A DNA stretch of 64,000 nucleotides from Marinomonas transparens. GTDB taxonomy: Bacteria > Pseudomonadota > Gammaproteobacteria > Pseudomonadales > Marinomonadaceae. The DNA lies in contig NZ_JAEMNX010000010.1 of NCBI RefSeq assembly GCF_016463975.1, forward strand, positions 62,001-126,000, in the 5' to 3' direction. The notes under the pieces are model-generated. The model did not search any database. It was given only the letters and a program-made list of their open reading frames with translations, and was not told the DNA's origin. Both the position numbers and the translations under genes were made by a program. This document shows, piece by piece, positions 1 to 8,577 of the stretch (the first letter of the stretch is position 1; each line of letters opens with the position of its first letter).

Positions 1-909
1 AATGGTAATGGCTTGAATCACCATCACTCCATGGGGGTGTAATAGGTCGCTGCATTTCGAAAAGTAACTGTCGTAAAACTCATGACCTACGGCTTCAATC
101 ATCTCAATCGACACTAACTTATCGTATTGACCAACAAGGTCGCGATAATCTTTTAACAGCAAGGTAATCTGATCACTTAAGCCTTCTTTTGCCACTCGTG
201 CTTTAGCAAATTCGTACTGCTCTTTAGAAATAGTTGTAGTTGTCACTTTACAGCCATAATGCTTAGCCGCATGAATTGCCATACCGCCCCACCCAGTGCC
301 GATCTCAAGCAAATGGTCCTCTGTGCTTAGCTGTAATTTATGACAAATTCGATCCAGTTTATTGACCGCGGCTTCTTCTAATGACGCCTCTTTTTGAGGA
401 TAAACCGCAGCGGAATACATCATGGTGGGGTCGAGGAAAAGCGAAAAAAAATCGTTGCCTAAATCATAATGGGCTGAAATATTATCCTTAGAGCCATCTT
501 TGGTATTCGCATTCAATCGATGGGCGATTTTAGCCCCGATTCGACTCCAGATTGGGCGCTTCGCATCCATTTTATTGATCAAGTTCAAGTTCGCAACCAT
601 CAAGCGGATCACGGCGACAAGATCGGAGGACGACCACCAGCCCTTCATATAGGCTTCACCAGAACCAATACTACTGTTTAAGAAAACATCCCGATAAGCT
701 CGGCTGTCATGAACATAAATATGCGCGATATAGTTGGCATCCTCTTGTGTCTGACCAAACTCATATGTAGTGCCATTTACGTCTAAAGTAAGATGACCTA
801 CTTCTAGCTTTTGCAACATAGCGAACACCATTTTCTGAGTGAACTTATCAAACCATGTCATGATACGCTTTGTGCTCTCTTTCTGATTGTCCATACCAGC
901 CAAATTCAT
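1..909 (-). CDS. cfa: Cyclopropane-fatty-acyl-phospholipid synthase (3' end cut by window)
   Basis: SAM-dependent methyltransferase that adds a methylene bridge to unsaturated acyl chains of membrane phospholipids. The first 303 codons are present; the gene runs off the left edge. Visible are the SAM-binding LEIGTGWGG motif and the downstream SIEMIEAVG segment, both typical of the Cfa/mycolic acid synthase family, with an N-terminal extension of about 120 residues as in bacterial Cfa. The ATG at 907-909 follows an AAGGAGCC ribosome site. It is the last visible gene of the operon starting near 4259, 11 bp after DUF1365. In other proteobacteria cfa with DUF1365 and the COG2907 oxidoreductase belongs to the RpoE/ChrR singlet-oxygen regulon, and that sigma/anti-sigma pair lies nearby. 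Confidence 0.93.
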   Translation of the reverse strand, partial: MNLAGMDNQKESTKRIMTWFDKFTQKMVFAMLQKLEVGHLTLDVNGTTYEFGQTQEDANYIAHIYVHDSRAYRDVFLNSSIGSGEAYMKGWWSSSDLVAVIRLMVANLNLINKMDAKRPIWSRIGAKIAHRLNANTKDGSKDNISAHYDLGNDFFSLFLDPTMMYSAAVYPQKEASLEEAAVNKLDRICHKLQLSTEDHLLEIGTGWGGMAIHAAKHYGCKVTTTTISKEQYEFAKARVAKEGLSDQITLLLKDYRDLVGQYDKLVSIEMIEAVGHEFYDSYFSKCSDLLHPHGVMVIQAITI

Positions 910-920
910 CAAGGCTCCTT

Positions 921-1724
921 TTAATTTTTAGTCATCGACGAAGAGTCGTTTGGGTGGGCGTAAAATGGCACCTTCTTCAGCCACAGCTTTAAAGCCTGCC
1001 AATAAATACCGAAGGCGACTTTCATGGTCATCACTGGGTAGGTGAACAACACGTTCGCCATACTCGATGCCGTCAATCTAGATCGAGTTAGTGATAAGGT
1101 TGCATCAAATACGCAAGCTTCATCCGCTAACACCTTATTTTGCATATGCACCACTAATCGCTTTGCGGGTTGATTACTACGCCAATCATAAAAATGATTC
1201 ATCGGATGGAACGGCGAAACATGCATAGCCTTATTAAATCGCATACGTTGTTTTTGACAAAGCGGATCACATTTCAAGACATAGGCGACCGTCTCTCCCC
1301 AAGGGGTATTGGTCACTTCAAGCAACATGGCTTGCAGCTTTTCATTGTTATCAAAGCAGTAGTAAATAGTGATGGGATTAATAATAAAGCCAAAATAACG
1401 ACAGTTGGTTAGCATTCGCACTGGCCCGTCTAACTTGCTCTCAATGTCATTATTCAGCGCTTTGTTCACATGGTTCAAAACCGCCTCTTTTATCGGCAAA
1501 TCATTGTCACCAAAATAATCTGCCCGCTTAAATCGAGCTAAAGACCAGCCAGCCTTTGACCACCAAGAGCTTAAAGCCAACGTATCATCTAGCTCATCTA
1601 AGTCAAAGTACATCATAAAAACACGATAGCTAAACACATGGGAACGAGGCATAAAGCGACGGTGTCGCACTATGCCAGAGTAAATCGCACTGTGTTTAAC
1701 CGAACCATATTCCTGTCTTGCCAT
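921..1724 (-). CDS. DUF1365 family protein
   Basis: Conserved protein of about 267 residues, family DUF1365 (COG3496), of unknown biochemical function. The family nearly always sits between a COG2907 FAD oxidoreductase and cfa, as here, and is linked to photo-oxidative stress and unusual lipid modification. The opening [22 protein letters not shown] and the [15 protein letters not shown] segment are family hallmarks. The start at 1722-1724 was preferred because it overlaps the TGA of the upstream gene and has a GGA element six bases upstream; an ATG six bases earlier (1730) and a longer reading to 1772 are possible but have worse ribosome-site spacing. It is translationally coupled to the upstream oxidoreductase. 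Confidence 0.88.
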   Translation of the reverse strand: MARQEYGSVKHSAIYSGIVRHRRFMPRSHVFSYRVFMMYFDLDELDDTLALSSWWSKAGWSLARFKRADYFGDNDLPIKEAVLNHVNKALNNDIESKLDGPVRMLTNCRYFGFIINPITIYYCFDNNEKLQAMLLEVTNTPWGETVAYVLKCDPLCQKQRMRFNKAMHVSPFHPMNHFYDWRSNQPAKRLVVHMQNKVLADEACVFDATLSLTRSRLTASSMANVLFTYPVMTMKVAFGIYWQALKLWLKKVPFYAHPNDSSSMTKN

Positions 1725-2974
1725 CACCATTCCACACCGAGTACATTCGCGACACGGACGCCACTCCAGCAACCATCTTCATGGAAACCATTACGCCAAT
1801 AGGCTCCACAGAACCAAGTATTGTTCACGCCATTAATATCATGCCAACGCCCTTGCGCTTTAACCCCTTCCAGCGTGAATGTTGGGTGGGCGTAGTTAAA
1901 GCGACCAAGTACCTTGTCGTCATCAATCTCCTGCGTTTGATTCAGCGTGACAACATAGGTTTGATCACTGGAGAAACTCTGCAAGATATTCATGTTATAG
2001 CTTAATGTTGCTGGTTTCGTTTGATCTTGCCCCAAATGATAATTCCAGCTCGACCAAGCAAGTTTCGTTTTAGGGAGAAGTCGTGTATCCGTATGCAGCA
2101 CCACTTCATTATTGCGATAGGGTATGGCGGCTAGAATTTCTTGCTCTGCTTGGCTTGGATCTGCCAACAGCGCCAACGCTTGATCACTGTGACAGGCAAA
2201 CACCACCTGATCAAAATTTTGCGTAACACTGTCTTCAAAATGGATGCTCACACCATCAGCCAGTCGTTCCACTTTTTGAATCTTAGCAGCCAGCTTTATG
2301 CGGTCTTGAAAATGCATAACGAGTGGCTGTAAATAAGCTGAAGAACCACCTTCAATCACTCGCCACTGGGGGCGGTTATTAACACTCAACAAACCATGAT
2401 TTTTGAAAAATCGAACAAAAAACACTAAGGGGAAGGTCAACATTTCATCCAACGTAGAAGACCAAATAGCACTTCCCATAGGGATCAAATAATGACTTGC
2501 GAAGCGTTTGCCGTACCCTTTTTCTTGTAGATATTCCCCCAGTGTCACACCTTCTTTTAATTCACCACCTTCTAAGTCTTGAATCGCCTCTTTATTAAAA
2601 CGAACAATGTCTTTCAACATACCAAGAAAAGGAACATTAAACAGATTACGACGTTGAGCAAACAGCGTATTTAGGTTGTTACCACCGTACTCTAGACCAG
2701 TACGCTGACAACTCACACTAAAGCTCATCTCTGTGGCTTTAGAGGCAACGCCCAATTCATCCATCAGGCGAATGAAATTTGGGTAAGTCCAATCATTAAA
2801 AACAATAAAACCCGTATCAATTGCCCTCAGACCATTCCCTTCAGGCACTTCCACCGTTGCCGTATGACCACCAATGCGATCAGCAGATTCAAATACGGTG
2901 ACATCATGTTGCTTGTGTAAAAGATAGGCACAGGTTAATCCTGAAATACCCGACCCAATAATGGCAATCTTCAC
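1724..2974 (-). CDS. FAD/NAD(P)-binding amine-oxidase-like oxidoreductase (COG2907)
   Basis: Flavoprotein of 416 residues. The N-terminus has the dinucleotide-binding [13 protein letters not shown] motif and the [13 protein letters not shown] segment that follows the Rossmann fold in the amine oxidase/protoporphyrinogen oxidase superfamily. A C-terminal [14 protein letters not shown] segment matches the second flavin-binding region. COG2907 members cluster with DUF1365 and cfa and are thought to modify lipids; the exact substrate is not established. It is third in the operon, 61 bp after the SDR gene, and its stop overlaps the DUF1365 start. Confidence 0.9.
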   Translation of the reverse strand: MKIAIIGSGISGLTCAYLLHKQHDVTVFESADRIGGHTATVEVPEGNGLRAIDTGFIVFNDWTYPNFIRLMDELGVASKATEMSFSVSCQRTGLEYGGNNLNTLFAQRRNLFNVPFLGMLKDIVRFNKEAIQDLEGGELKEGVTLGEYLQEKGYGKRFASHYLIPMGSAIWSSTLDEMLTFPLVFFVRFFKNHGLLSVNNRPQWRVIEGGSSAYLQPLVMHFQDRIKLAAKIQKVERLADGVSIHFEDSVTQNFDQVVFACHSDQALALLADPSQAEQEILAAIPYRNNEVVLHTDTRLLPKTKLAWSSWNYHLGQDQTKPATLSYNMNILQSFSSDQTYVVTLNQTQEIDDDKVLGRFNYAHPTFTLEGVKAQGRWHDINGVNNTWFCGAYWRNGFHEDGCWSGVRVANVLGVEW

Positions 2975-3035
2975 TCTTTCTCCTTAACAGTGGTATTCAA
3001 TGTAGCGAACAAACATAAGTTTTGCGTTTCATTCA

Positions 3036-3797
3036 TCAGTTGGACTCATTTTTAGACGTCAACATAGTCATCCATAACTTAGGGAAATGCCGTCCAAACC
3101 AAAGTAAAGTAGACAAACGTTTCGGGAAGGAAAATTCATAAGGCCGTGACTCTATGGCGCGATGCATTCTTTTCGCGGCCTCATCTGACGACATAAGAAA
3201 GGGCATAGGAAAGGTGTTTTTTCTGGTTAATGGCGTGTCCACAAAACCGGGTAAAATGCAGGTTACGTCAATACTAAAAGGCTTTAGATCCATACGTAAT
3301 GACGATAAAAAGTACCTAATGGCCGCTTTGCTAGCGCCATACGCTTCAGCCTGAGGAAAAGCGGCCTGTACCGCCTGAGAGCTCACACCGACTAAATGAG
3401 GGCGGAATGAATATTTCAGCAGGGGCAAACAAACCTCAACACTGTTGACTAATCCAGAAAAGTTCACCGACATAATACGATTCATCATTTTCCAATCAGG
3501 ATCCGTTTCGGTTAGATCCAAATATTCACAAGTGCCTGCGTTCAAAATTGCACAATCCACATGCTTTGTATGAGCTAACAGTGTTGCTCTGACATCATGA
3601 ACCTGTGAATCATCAGTAATATCAAAAGGCACAAAAACCAAAGCATCATGAGATGCCAACAAAGGCGCCAATTCACCCTCACGCCTTGCACTAGCAAACA
3701 CTCGGCAGCCCTCATCTAAATACTTTTTAGTCAGTGCCAACCCAATGCCAGAACTTGCTCCCGTAATCCATACCACTTTTTTTTCTGCCGAACTCAT
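3036..3797 (-). CDS. Short-chain dehydrogenase/reductase
   Basis: Cytoplasmic NAD(P)-dependent oxidoreductase of 253 residues with the classical SDR signature: TGASSGIG cofactor motif near residues 11-18, NAG motif near 88, and YGASK active site near 152. The PGFVDTPL segment follows as in other classical SDRs. The substrate cannot be read from sequence. It lies 12 bp downstream of the SnoaL-like gene and upstream of the COG2907 oxidoreductase, so it is very likely co-transcribed under the ECF promoter. SDR genes are frequent members of this photo-oxidative stress gene set. Confidence 0.9.
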   Translation of the reverse strand: MSSAEKKVVWITGASSGIGLALTKKYLDEGCRVFASARREGELAPLLASHDALVFVPFDITDDSQVHDVRATLLAHTKHVDCAILNAGTCEYLDLTETDPDWKMMNRIMSVNFSGLVNSVEVCLPLLKYSFRPHLVGVSSQAVQAAFPQAEAYGASKAAIRYFLSSLRMDLKPFSIDVTCILPGFVDTPLTRKNTFPMPFLMSSDEAAKRMHRAIESRPYEFSFPKRLSTLLWFGRHFPKLWMTMLTSKNESN

Positions 3798-3809
3798 CGA
3801 ATGCTTCCT

Positions 3810-4259
3810 TCAATACGCCAAACGATTCTTCAAACCTTTCACCACAGAACCAAGTAAAGGTATATGCTCATAGATCAACTGACCCAGGTCATACACATCC
3901 TCATGAAAATAAATGCGCTCGTTGAATTCAATCTGAGTAATACCACGTACCGTAATCGTCTTACGGCCTAATTTAGGATGCTTAAAATGCATATTCCATT
4001 TGATATAAGCCTTCCCCTCAGACACCATTTGATCTAAATACTCAAATCGACCACTATCAACATTAATACACATTTCTGATAAGTAAGCATGGAGCTCTTC
4101 TACACCACGTAGCTCATGCACAGGGTCTTTGAAAAACACATTTTCTGTGTATATTTCTCCAATCTGATCCAGCGGAGGATGCTTAACATCCACATAGAAG
4201 GCTTTAAAACGCTCCACCAGCGCAAGACCGGTATCCATTTGAGTATTCGCCATCGCCAT
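3810..4259 (-). CDS. SnoaL-like / NTF2-fold protein
   Basis: Protein of about 149 residues with the cone-shaped NTF2-like fold signature: an N-terminal helix followed by the YTENVFFKDPVHELRG segment common in SnoaL-like family members of this operon type. The initiator may be the first or third codon, since M-A-M gives two close ATGs. Function is unknown; NTF2-fold proteins bind or isomerise small hydrophobic molecules. First gene of the five-gene operon, 28 bp downstream of the TGATCC promoter element facing it. Confidence 0.85.
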   Translation of the reverse strand: MAMANTQMDTGLALVERFKAFYVDVKHPPLDQIGEIYTENVFFKDPVHELRGVEELHAYLSEMCINVDSGRFEYLDQMVSEGKAYIKWNMHFKHPKLGRKTITVRGITQIEFNERIYFHEDVYDLGQLIYEHIPLLGSVVKGLKNRLAY

Positions 4260-4286
4260 TACTTACCCTATCAATTACATATGCTA

Positions 4287-4316
4287 GATAAACGCATCAA
4301 ACCCTCTTTTGGATCA
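4287..4316 (-). promoter_or_regulatory. Putative ECF sigma (RpoE/ChrR type) promoter for the SnoaL-cfa operon
   Basis: On the minus strand TGATCC lies at 4316-4311, followed after 18 bp by an AT-rich hexamer TTTATC at 4292-4287. TGATCC is the known -35 core for RpoE/ChrR-type (ECF11) sigma factors. The -10 assignment is weaker. The element lies 28 bp upstream of the first gene of the leftward operon. Confidence 0.65.
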
Positions 4317-4364
4317 CCCGATAAAAAATAAAATTTATTTTTTTACAACTAACCTGTCATTTAG

Positions 4365-4394
4365 TGATCCACTTATACAAAGCACCCGTATGCA
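4365..4394 (+). promoter_or_regulatory. Putative autoregulatory ECF promoter for sigma factor-chrR
   Basis: TGATCC at 4365-4370, then an 18-bp spacer and TATGCA at 4389-4394, about 45 bp before the sigma factor start. The same -35 hexamer and spacer occur on the opposite strand 48 bp away, so both divergent operons appear to be served by the same sigma factor. The -10 hexamer is tentative. Confidence 0.65.
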
Positions 4395-4438
4395 CATTGC
4401 ACAACGGGATTAAACATTCATTATCTATGGAGTCATAA

Positions 4439-5014
4439 ATGGAGCGTGCCACACAGACACAACCCAATGATCACCTAGTCGAGGACATGCTAGCCATTGC
4501 CCAACGCAGGGATCAGCTCGCCTTGACTCGCTTATTTGACCACTATGTTCCTAAAGTCAGAGCCTTTTGCCTTGCAGCACAACCAGGCTCTAACATAATG
4601 GCAGATGACATAGCGCAAGAGGTCATGATCCGCATCTGGAATAAAGCTCACACATACAAACCAGAAGCCGCCTCCTTAAATACTTGGGTGTTCACCTTAG
4701 CGAGAAACGCTCGCATTGATTACTTACGTAAAAATAGCCGCCATCAATCAAGCATAGATCCAGAATACCTGTGGCGAAATGTCGTCGATGAAAACGCCGA
4801 TCCATTTAAAGACGCACAACAAAAACGAGATCAAGAACGCATCCAGCAGGGCTTAGATAAACTTCCACCCGATCAAAAACAAGTATTATCTAAGGTCTAT
4901 CTAGAAGGGAAAACGCATAAGGAAGCAGCAGCAGAACTGTCTTTACCATTAGGGACGATAAAATCTAGGGTTCGCCTAGCCATGCATAAATTAACCATTT
5001 ACATTAAGAGGTAG
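4439..5014 (+). CDS. rpoE: ECF RNA polymerase sigma factor (RpoE, ChrR-controlled type)
   Basis: Group 4 sigma-70 factor of 191 residues. Region 2 (about residues 25-95) holds the DDIAQEVMIRIWNKAHTY and FTLARNARIDYLRK segments that bind core enzyme and melt the -10 element. Region 4 (about 135-185) holds the helix-turn-helix GKTHKEAAAELSLPLGTIKSR. It is followed after 5 bp by a ChrR anti-sigma factor, which defines the singlet-oxygen/photo-oxidative stress type. Upstream there is a TGATCC element, consistent with autoregulation, and a mirrored copy faces the divergent lipid-modification operon, its probable main target. This is not the envelope-stress RpoE of E. coli. Confidence 0.92.
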   Translation: MERATQTQPNDHLVEDMLAIAQRRDQLALTRLFDHYVPKVRAFCLAAQPGSNIMADDIAQEVMIRIWNKAHTYKPEAASLNTWVFTLARNARIDYLRKNSRHQSSIDPEYLWRNVVDENADPFKDAQQKRDQERIQQGLDKLPPDQKQVLSKVYLEGKTHKEAAAELSLPLGTIKSRVRLAMHKLTIYIKR

Positions 5015-5019
5015 AATCG

Positions 5020-5712
5020 ATGCTTAACCATCACCCATCGATTGAAATGCTAACCGACTACGCTGCCGGCTCATTAGCCCTGTCACACTCCTTATGCATC
5101 GCTGCGCATTTGGAACATTGCCCAGAGTGTCAACAGCAAGTGCAAAAACTAGAAATACTTGGTGCCCATTTTTTTGATCAGGTACCACAGGAAAGTAGTC
5201 GTTTGGATAAATTAAAAGATACCTTTTTCGAACGGCTCGAAAAACAGCCAACAATACAAAAAAACACCCCCCTTGCTGACCATGCGGAGAACTCTACCCT
5301 ATGGGACAAGTATAAGGTGCCTTACAGCCTAAGACAGTTCATCACCAAAAGCTATGATGAGCTCACTTGGATGCGACTATCACCTTCCTTCAAAATCGCC
5401 ATACTTCATAATGAAGAAGGCGGCCCCCAAGTGTCTCTTACTCGAGTCAAAGCTGGCGCCCACATGCCCACTCACACCCATACAGGCGATGAAATTACAT
5501 TAGTATTAGAAGGAGCATTTTCTGATGAACAAGGTGTTTACCGCCGGGGGGACTTTATTAATCGTGACGCCAGCCATAAGCACAAACCTATCGTCACCAA
5601 GGATGCAGAATGTATCTGTTTAACCGTATTAGATGCACCGATTGAATTCACAGGCTGGTTTGCCCGTTTATTTAACCCGATTTTACGTCGCTACCATCCT
5701 CACTCACCATAA
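5020..5712 (+). CDS. chrR: ChrR family zinc-binding anti-sigma factor with cupin domain
   Basis: Cytoplasmic anti-sigma factor of 230 residues that sequesters the preceding ECF sigma factor until singlet oxygen or related oxidants destroy the complex. The N-terminal ZAS domain has H30-x3-C34-x2-C37 plus His4/His5, matching the zinc ligands known in Rhodobacter ChrR. The C-terminal cupin (about 115-215) has H152-x-H154-x3-E158 and a later His pair at 186/188, matching the second metal site. The gene follows the sigma gene by 5 bp and is presumably co-transcribed. All expected metal ligands are present, so the switch looks functional. Confidence 0.93.
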   Translation: MLNHHPSIEMLTDYAAGSLALSHSLCIAAHLEHCPECQQQVQKLEILGAHFFDQVPQESSRLDKLKDTFFERLEKQPTIQKNTPLADHAENSTLWDKYKVPYSLRQFITKSYDELTWMRLSPSFKIAILHNEEGGPQVSLTRVKAGAHMPTHTHTGDEITLVLEGAFSDEQGVYRRGDFINRDASHKHKPIVTKDAECICLTVLDAPIEFTGWFARLFNPILRRYHPHSP

Positions 5713-5857
5713 AAACTTAAGACAAGAAGTGACTAGGATAGTAGCGCGTTTGCAGACGTTCCCTTATAACAAGCATAGTTTATCTAAATATGGTATAGTC
5801 CTTGCTCAATCTACTTATTTACTCTCTATCAGCATAATAAAGACAAGGACTTTTACC

Positions 5858-6037
5858 ATGGCAACTAAGAAGAAACAGCCAGCCGCTTCGGAAACCTCGG
5901 AATCCATTGAAAAGCAAATGCAAGAATTTCTTGCTCGTGGTGGTCAAATAGACAAAATTGACTCGGGCGTTAGCGGCCAATCGCAGCTGACTGGATCACG
6001 CCATATTTCTCTAGGAAATAATAAAGCGAAGAGCTAA
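5858..6037 (+). CDS. Small conserved hypothetical protein with FLARGGQI motif
   Basis: A 59-residue protein starting at ATG 5858, with AAGGAC seven bases upstream; a longer in-frame reading from 5633 lies inside chrR in another frame and is not credible. The sequence has a Lys-rich start, a helix with EKQMQEFLARGGQI, and a C-terminal tail with Gly and Ser. The helix motif resembles the C-terminal motif of SutA, a small RNA-polymerase-associated protein of Pseudomonas, but the rest does not, so this is only a weak hint. No membrane segment. A hairpin overlaps the stop codon. Confidence 0.7.
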   Translation: MATKKKQPAASETSESIEKQMQEFLARGGQIDKIDSGVSGQSQLTGSRHISLGNNKAKS

Positions 6038-6052
6038 CAAGCTTTTCGCTTT
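6023..6052 (+). terminator. Hairpin overlapping the end of the small protein gene
   Basis: AAAGCGAAGAGCT at 6023-6035 pairs with AGCTTTTCGCTTT at 6040-6052 (13 bp with one G-U), loop of four bases, followed by a weak T-rich stretch. It probably ends transcription of the 59-residue gene and may also serve the convergent RpiR gene. Confidence 0.55.
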
Positions 6053-6078
6053 CTTTGTGTCTTAAAGACTACATCAAA

Positions 6079-6921
6079 TCAGGCGTTCTGATTTTCTAAC
6101 TCGTACGCCAGTCCGATAGACAAAGCCTGAGCCAAGCAAAGAGATGAAGATAAAGATCGGAAAGAATCGATTTCGGCTTCTTTGACAACAAAGCACACGG
6201 AAGCTATCGACGCCAGAGGACTCACCTGATTATCAGTGATGACAATTAAAGGCACCCCTTTCTCTGCTGCACTTTTGGCAACATCTTGAGTTTCTGTCGC
6301 ATAGGGATGGAAACTTACAGCGATCAATACATCATCCATATCAAGTGAACTCGCTTGCTCCTTGTACATGCCACCCACGCCATCCACCAAATACGCTTTA
6401 CGGTCAATATGACGTAATGCATAGGCAAAATAACTCGCCACAACAAAAGCACGTCGCACTCCAACAATATGCGCGGCTTGAGCATTCGATAAAATCTTAA
6501 TTGCCCTATCTAAATCAGCAGCCTGTGTGGTTTCTCCCAAATGCTCCAAAGCCATGGCATTAGCATGGGAAAAACGATTCAACAGTTGATAAGGGGAGTG
6601 CTCATTTTTATCTTCGCCATAAGCATCACGCGCCATACGAATACGATCTTGATAACTTGGCGACTCTTCCATTAAACTCTGCTGAAACAACTTCTGCATC
6701 TCACTAAAGCCACTAAAACCAAAGGCATTAGCAAAGCGAACCCAGGTAGAAGGGTGAACCCCAGCGTCCTTAGACAATACCGCCACGGTACCAAATGCCA
6801 CTTCTCTCGGGGCATCCAAGACAAATTCAGCAACCTGCTGTAAACGCTTACTCAAAGTAGGGTGTTGCTGCTTAATAGTTTCTTTCAACTCGCTCAGGGA
6901 ATCTGCTGGGGTATCAATCAT
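6079..6921 (-). CDS. MurR/RpiR family transcriptional regulator, probable inositol regulon repressor
   Basis: Regulator of 280 residues. An N-terminal HTH_6 domain (about 15-90) includes the typical SKDAGVHPSTWVRFANAFGFSGFSEMQK segment, and a C-terminal SIS phosphosugar-binding domain spans about 130-265. In rhizobia the inositol regulator IolR belongs to this family and binds GGAA-N6-TTCC palindromes. Such palindromes lie upstream of this gene (7019), between the ABC transporter and iolG (11265) and upstream of iolC (12703). Location next to the inositol transporter and this motif distribution suggest it is the local IolR, probably responding to a 2-deoxy-5-keto-gluconate phosphate intermediate. 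Confidence 0.87.
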   Translation of the reverse strand: MIDTPADSLSELKETIKQQHPTLSKRLQQVAEFVLDAPREVAFGTVAVLSKDAGVHPSTWVRFANAFGFSGFSEMQKLFQQSLMEESPSYQDRIRMARDAYGEDKNEHSPYQLLNRFSHANAMALEHLGETTQAADLDRAIKILSNAQAAHIVGVRRAFVVASYFAYALRHIDRKAYLVDGVGGMYKEQASSLDMDDVLIAVSFHPYATETQDVAKSAAEKGVPLIVITDNQVSPLASIASVCFVVKEAEIDSFRSLSSSLCLAQALSIGLAYELENQNA

Positions 6922-7018
6922 GGTTACTCACTGTGTCGATTATTCTTCTGATTTGAAACAAGACATAGGCAGACTATTCAGTAAACCCTACCTAGAAAGA
7001 AGAAATCATTGCAATTAT

Positions 7019-7032
7019 AGAATAAAAATTCT
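7019..7032. promoter_or_regulatory. Candidate operator upstream of the RpiR regulator
   Basis: AGAA-TAAAAA-TTCT, a perfect inverted repeat with the same N6 geometry as the GGAA-N6-TTCC sites of the inositol genes. It lies about 100 bp upstream of the regulator start and about 125 bp from the divergent small membrane protein, so it could mediate autoregulation. Confidence 0.4.
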
Positions 7033-7158
7033 AACTTAGTGGTCACTAACCTGTCTAGTCTTATATAGTTAGGAAAACACTTAATAACCCCCTACACTAT
7101 GTCACGGGTACAATCATAGACACGTCACATTTTCACTCATTATAAAAACAGGAAAATT

Positions 7159-7380
7159 ATGCTTACCGAATCTGATCGCAATTTTTTTCGCCCTAAATGG
7201 CGTCGAGTAACCGCCACTGTGCTATGCGCTGCTTGGTCTATTCTAGAATGGGTATCCAATGAGCCTTTTTGGGCAATCATTGCCACTGGCATGACTTTTT
7301 ATTGTTTATGGAACTTCTTCTACCGTTTCGTTGAGTCCAATAATACCGACGAAAAAAGCACCTTAGATGAAGAAAAATGA
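7159..7380 (+). CDS. Small membrane protein of unknown function
   Basis: A 73-residue protein not recognised as any named family. Residues about 17-35 and 37-55 are hydrophobic and aromatic-rich, suggesting a membrane hairpin; the N-terminus is basic and the C-terminus is acidic (many Asp/Glu). The ATG has AGGA five bases upstream. It stands alone between the divergent RpiR gene and a strong terminator, so it is a single-gene unit. No relation to inositol use can be shown. Confidence 0.65.
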   Translation: MLTESDRNFFRPKWRRVTATVLCAAWSILEWVSNEPFWAIIATGMTFYCLWNFFYRFVESNNTDEKSTLDEEK

Positions 7381-7405
7381 TCTCTCTTTCTAGCAAAAAC
7401 CATTC

Positions 7406-7435
7406 AAAAAAATGGCCCTTAGCGGGCCATTTTTA
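7406..7435. terminator. Bidirectional rho-independent terminator
   Basis: AAATGGCCC and GGGCCATTT form a perfect stem around a TTAGC loop, with an A run on the left and a T run on the right. It separates the convergent small membrane protein gene and the inositol ABC permease gene and can work in both directions. Confidence 0.85.
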
Positions 7436-7459
7436 TACATCATTGTCGAGAATAATAGT

Positions 7460-8503
7460 TTATGTGGTCTTCTTACGCTTATTCTGACGCTGCTGGTCAA
7501 TCACCACAGCCACCACAATGATGATGCCTTTGATAATATCTTGATAGTAGGCGTCGATACGCAAAAAGGTGAAACCAGACAACATCACACCTAATATCAA
7601 TGCACCAATGACCGTCCCTGCAATGCGCCCACGTCCACCTGACAAAGACACACCACCAATAACCGCTGCGGCAATCGCATCCAGCTCATACATCAAGCCC
7701 ATACCGGCTTGCGCAGTTTGGATTCGTGCAATGGCAACCATCGCCGCTAAACCGGTTAGCAAACCAGCAATCGCATAAACCTTAATGAGATGATTATCGA
7801 TGTTAATACCAGACACCCGTGCTGCTTGAGCATTGGAGCCGATAGCATAGGTAAACTTACCAAAGCGCGTGTAACGCATCACCACATGAAAAATAATCGC
7901 TACTATGATAAAGATCACCACAGGCATCCAACGATCTAAACCGTTACCTAGCATGGCAAAATCTTTAGTGAAACCAGAAACTGGGCTACCATCTGTGTAC
8001 CAACGTGCCACACCACGGGCTGACACCATCATCCCCAAGGTGGCAATAAAAGGCGGTATTTTTGTCTTAGTAATCAACCAACCATTTACAAACCCTGCTA
8101 ATGCACCAACTGACAAACCGACAATTAATGGCACTACAAAAGGCAAATCCGTTAACGCTGGAAACAGTACCTTAGGCCAAACACTGGTCTGTGCAAAAGT
8201 CGCTGCTATCATGGCAGACATGGCCACCACGGAACCGGAAGATAAATCTATACCCCCGGTAATAATAACCATGGTCACACCAATAGAAATAATACCGATT
8301 ACCGATACCTGCAAGACGATGATCTGCAAGCGGCTCATGTTCATCAAGAAACTTTGCCCAACAAAAAGCCAGCCTAGAATCTCAAACATGATAGAAATAC
8401 CAACCAAAACCAGCAAAATACTGACTTCAGCCGGTATGCGTTTTTTCTTAGGAACATCCTGAGCGTCGGCCGCCACCGTTGTAGAACTATCCAATGTCGT
8501 CAT
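7460..8503 (-). CDS. Sugar (inositol) ABC transporter permease, RbsC/IatP type
   Basis: Inner-membrane permease of 347 residues of the ribose-type (CUT2) ABC importer family. About nine to ten hydrophobic segments are visible, with the signature GGIDLSSGSVVAMSAMI near residue 85 and AVIGGVSLSGGRGRIAGTVIGAL near 290, the cytoplasmic loop contacting the ATPase. It is last in the binding protein-ATPase-permease operon. Position between the RpiR regulator and iolG points to myo-inositol as substrate (IbpA-IatA-IatP type); sequence alone cannot exclude another sugar. Confidence 0.88.
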   Translation of the reverse strand: MTTLDSSTTVAADAQDVPKKKRIPAEVSILLVLVGISIMFEILGWLFVGQSFLMNMSRLQIIVLQVSVIGIISIGVTMVIITGGIDLSSGSVVAMSAMIAATFAQTSVWPKVLFPALTDLPFVVPLIVGLSVGALAGFVNGWLITKTKIPPFIATLGMMVSARGVARWYTDGSPVSGFTKDFAMLGNGLDRWMPVVIFIIVAIIFHVVMRYTRFGKFTYAIGSNAQAARVSGINIDNHLIKVYAIAGLLTGLAAMVAIARIQTAQAGMGLMYELDAIAAAVIGGVSLSGGRGRIAGTVIGALILGVMLSGFTFLRIDAYYQDIIKGIIIVVAVVIDQQRQNKRKKTT

Positions 8504-8577
8504 ATCAACCTCTTATTCTTATAGTAAGTACTAAAGCCTGTGCACTCATCCATTCGGAATGCCAAGGCCCTAAATCA

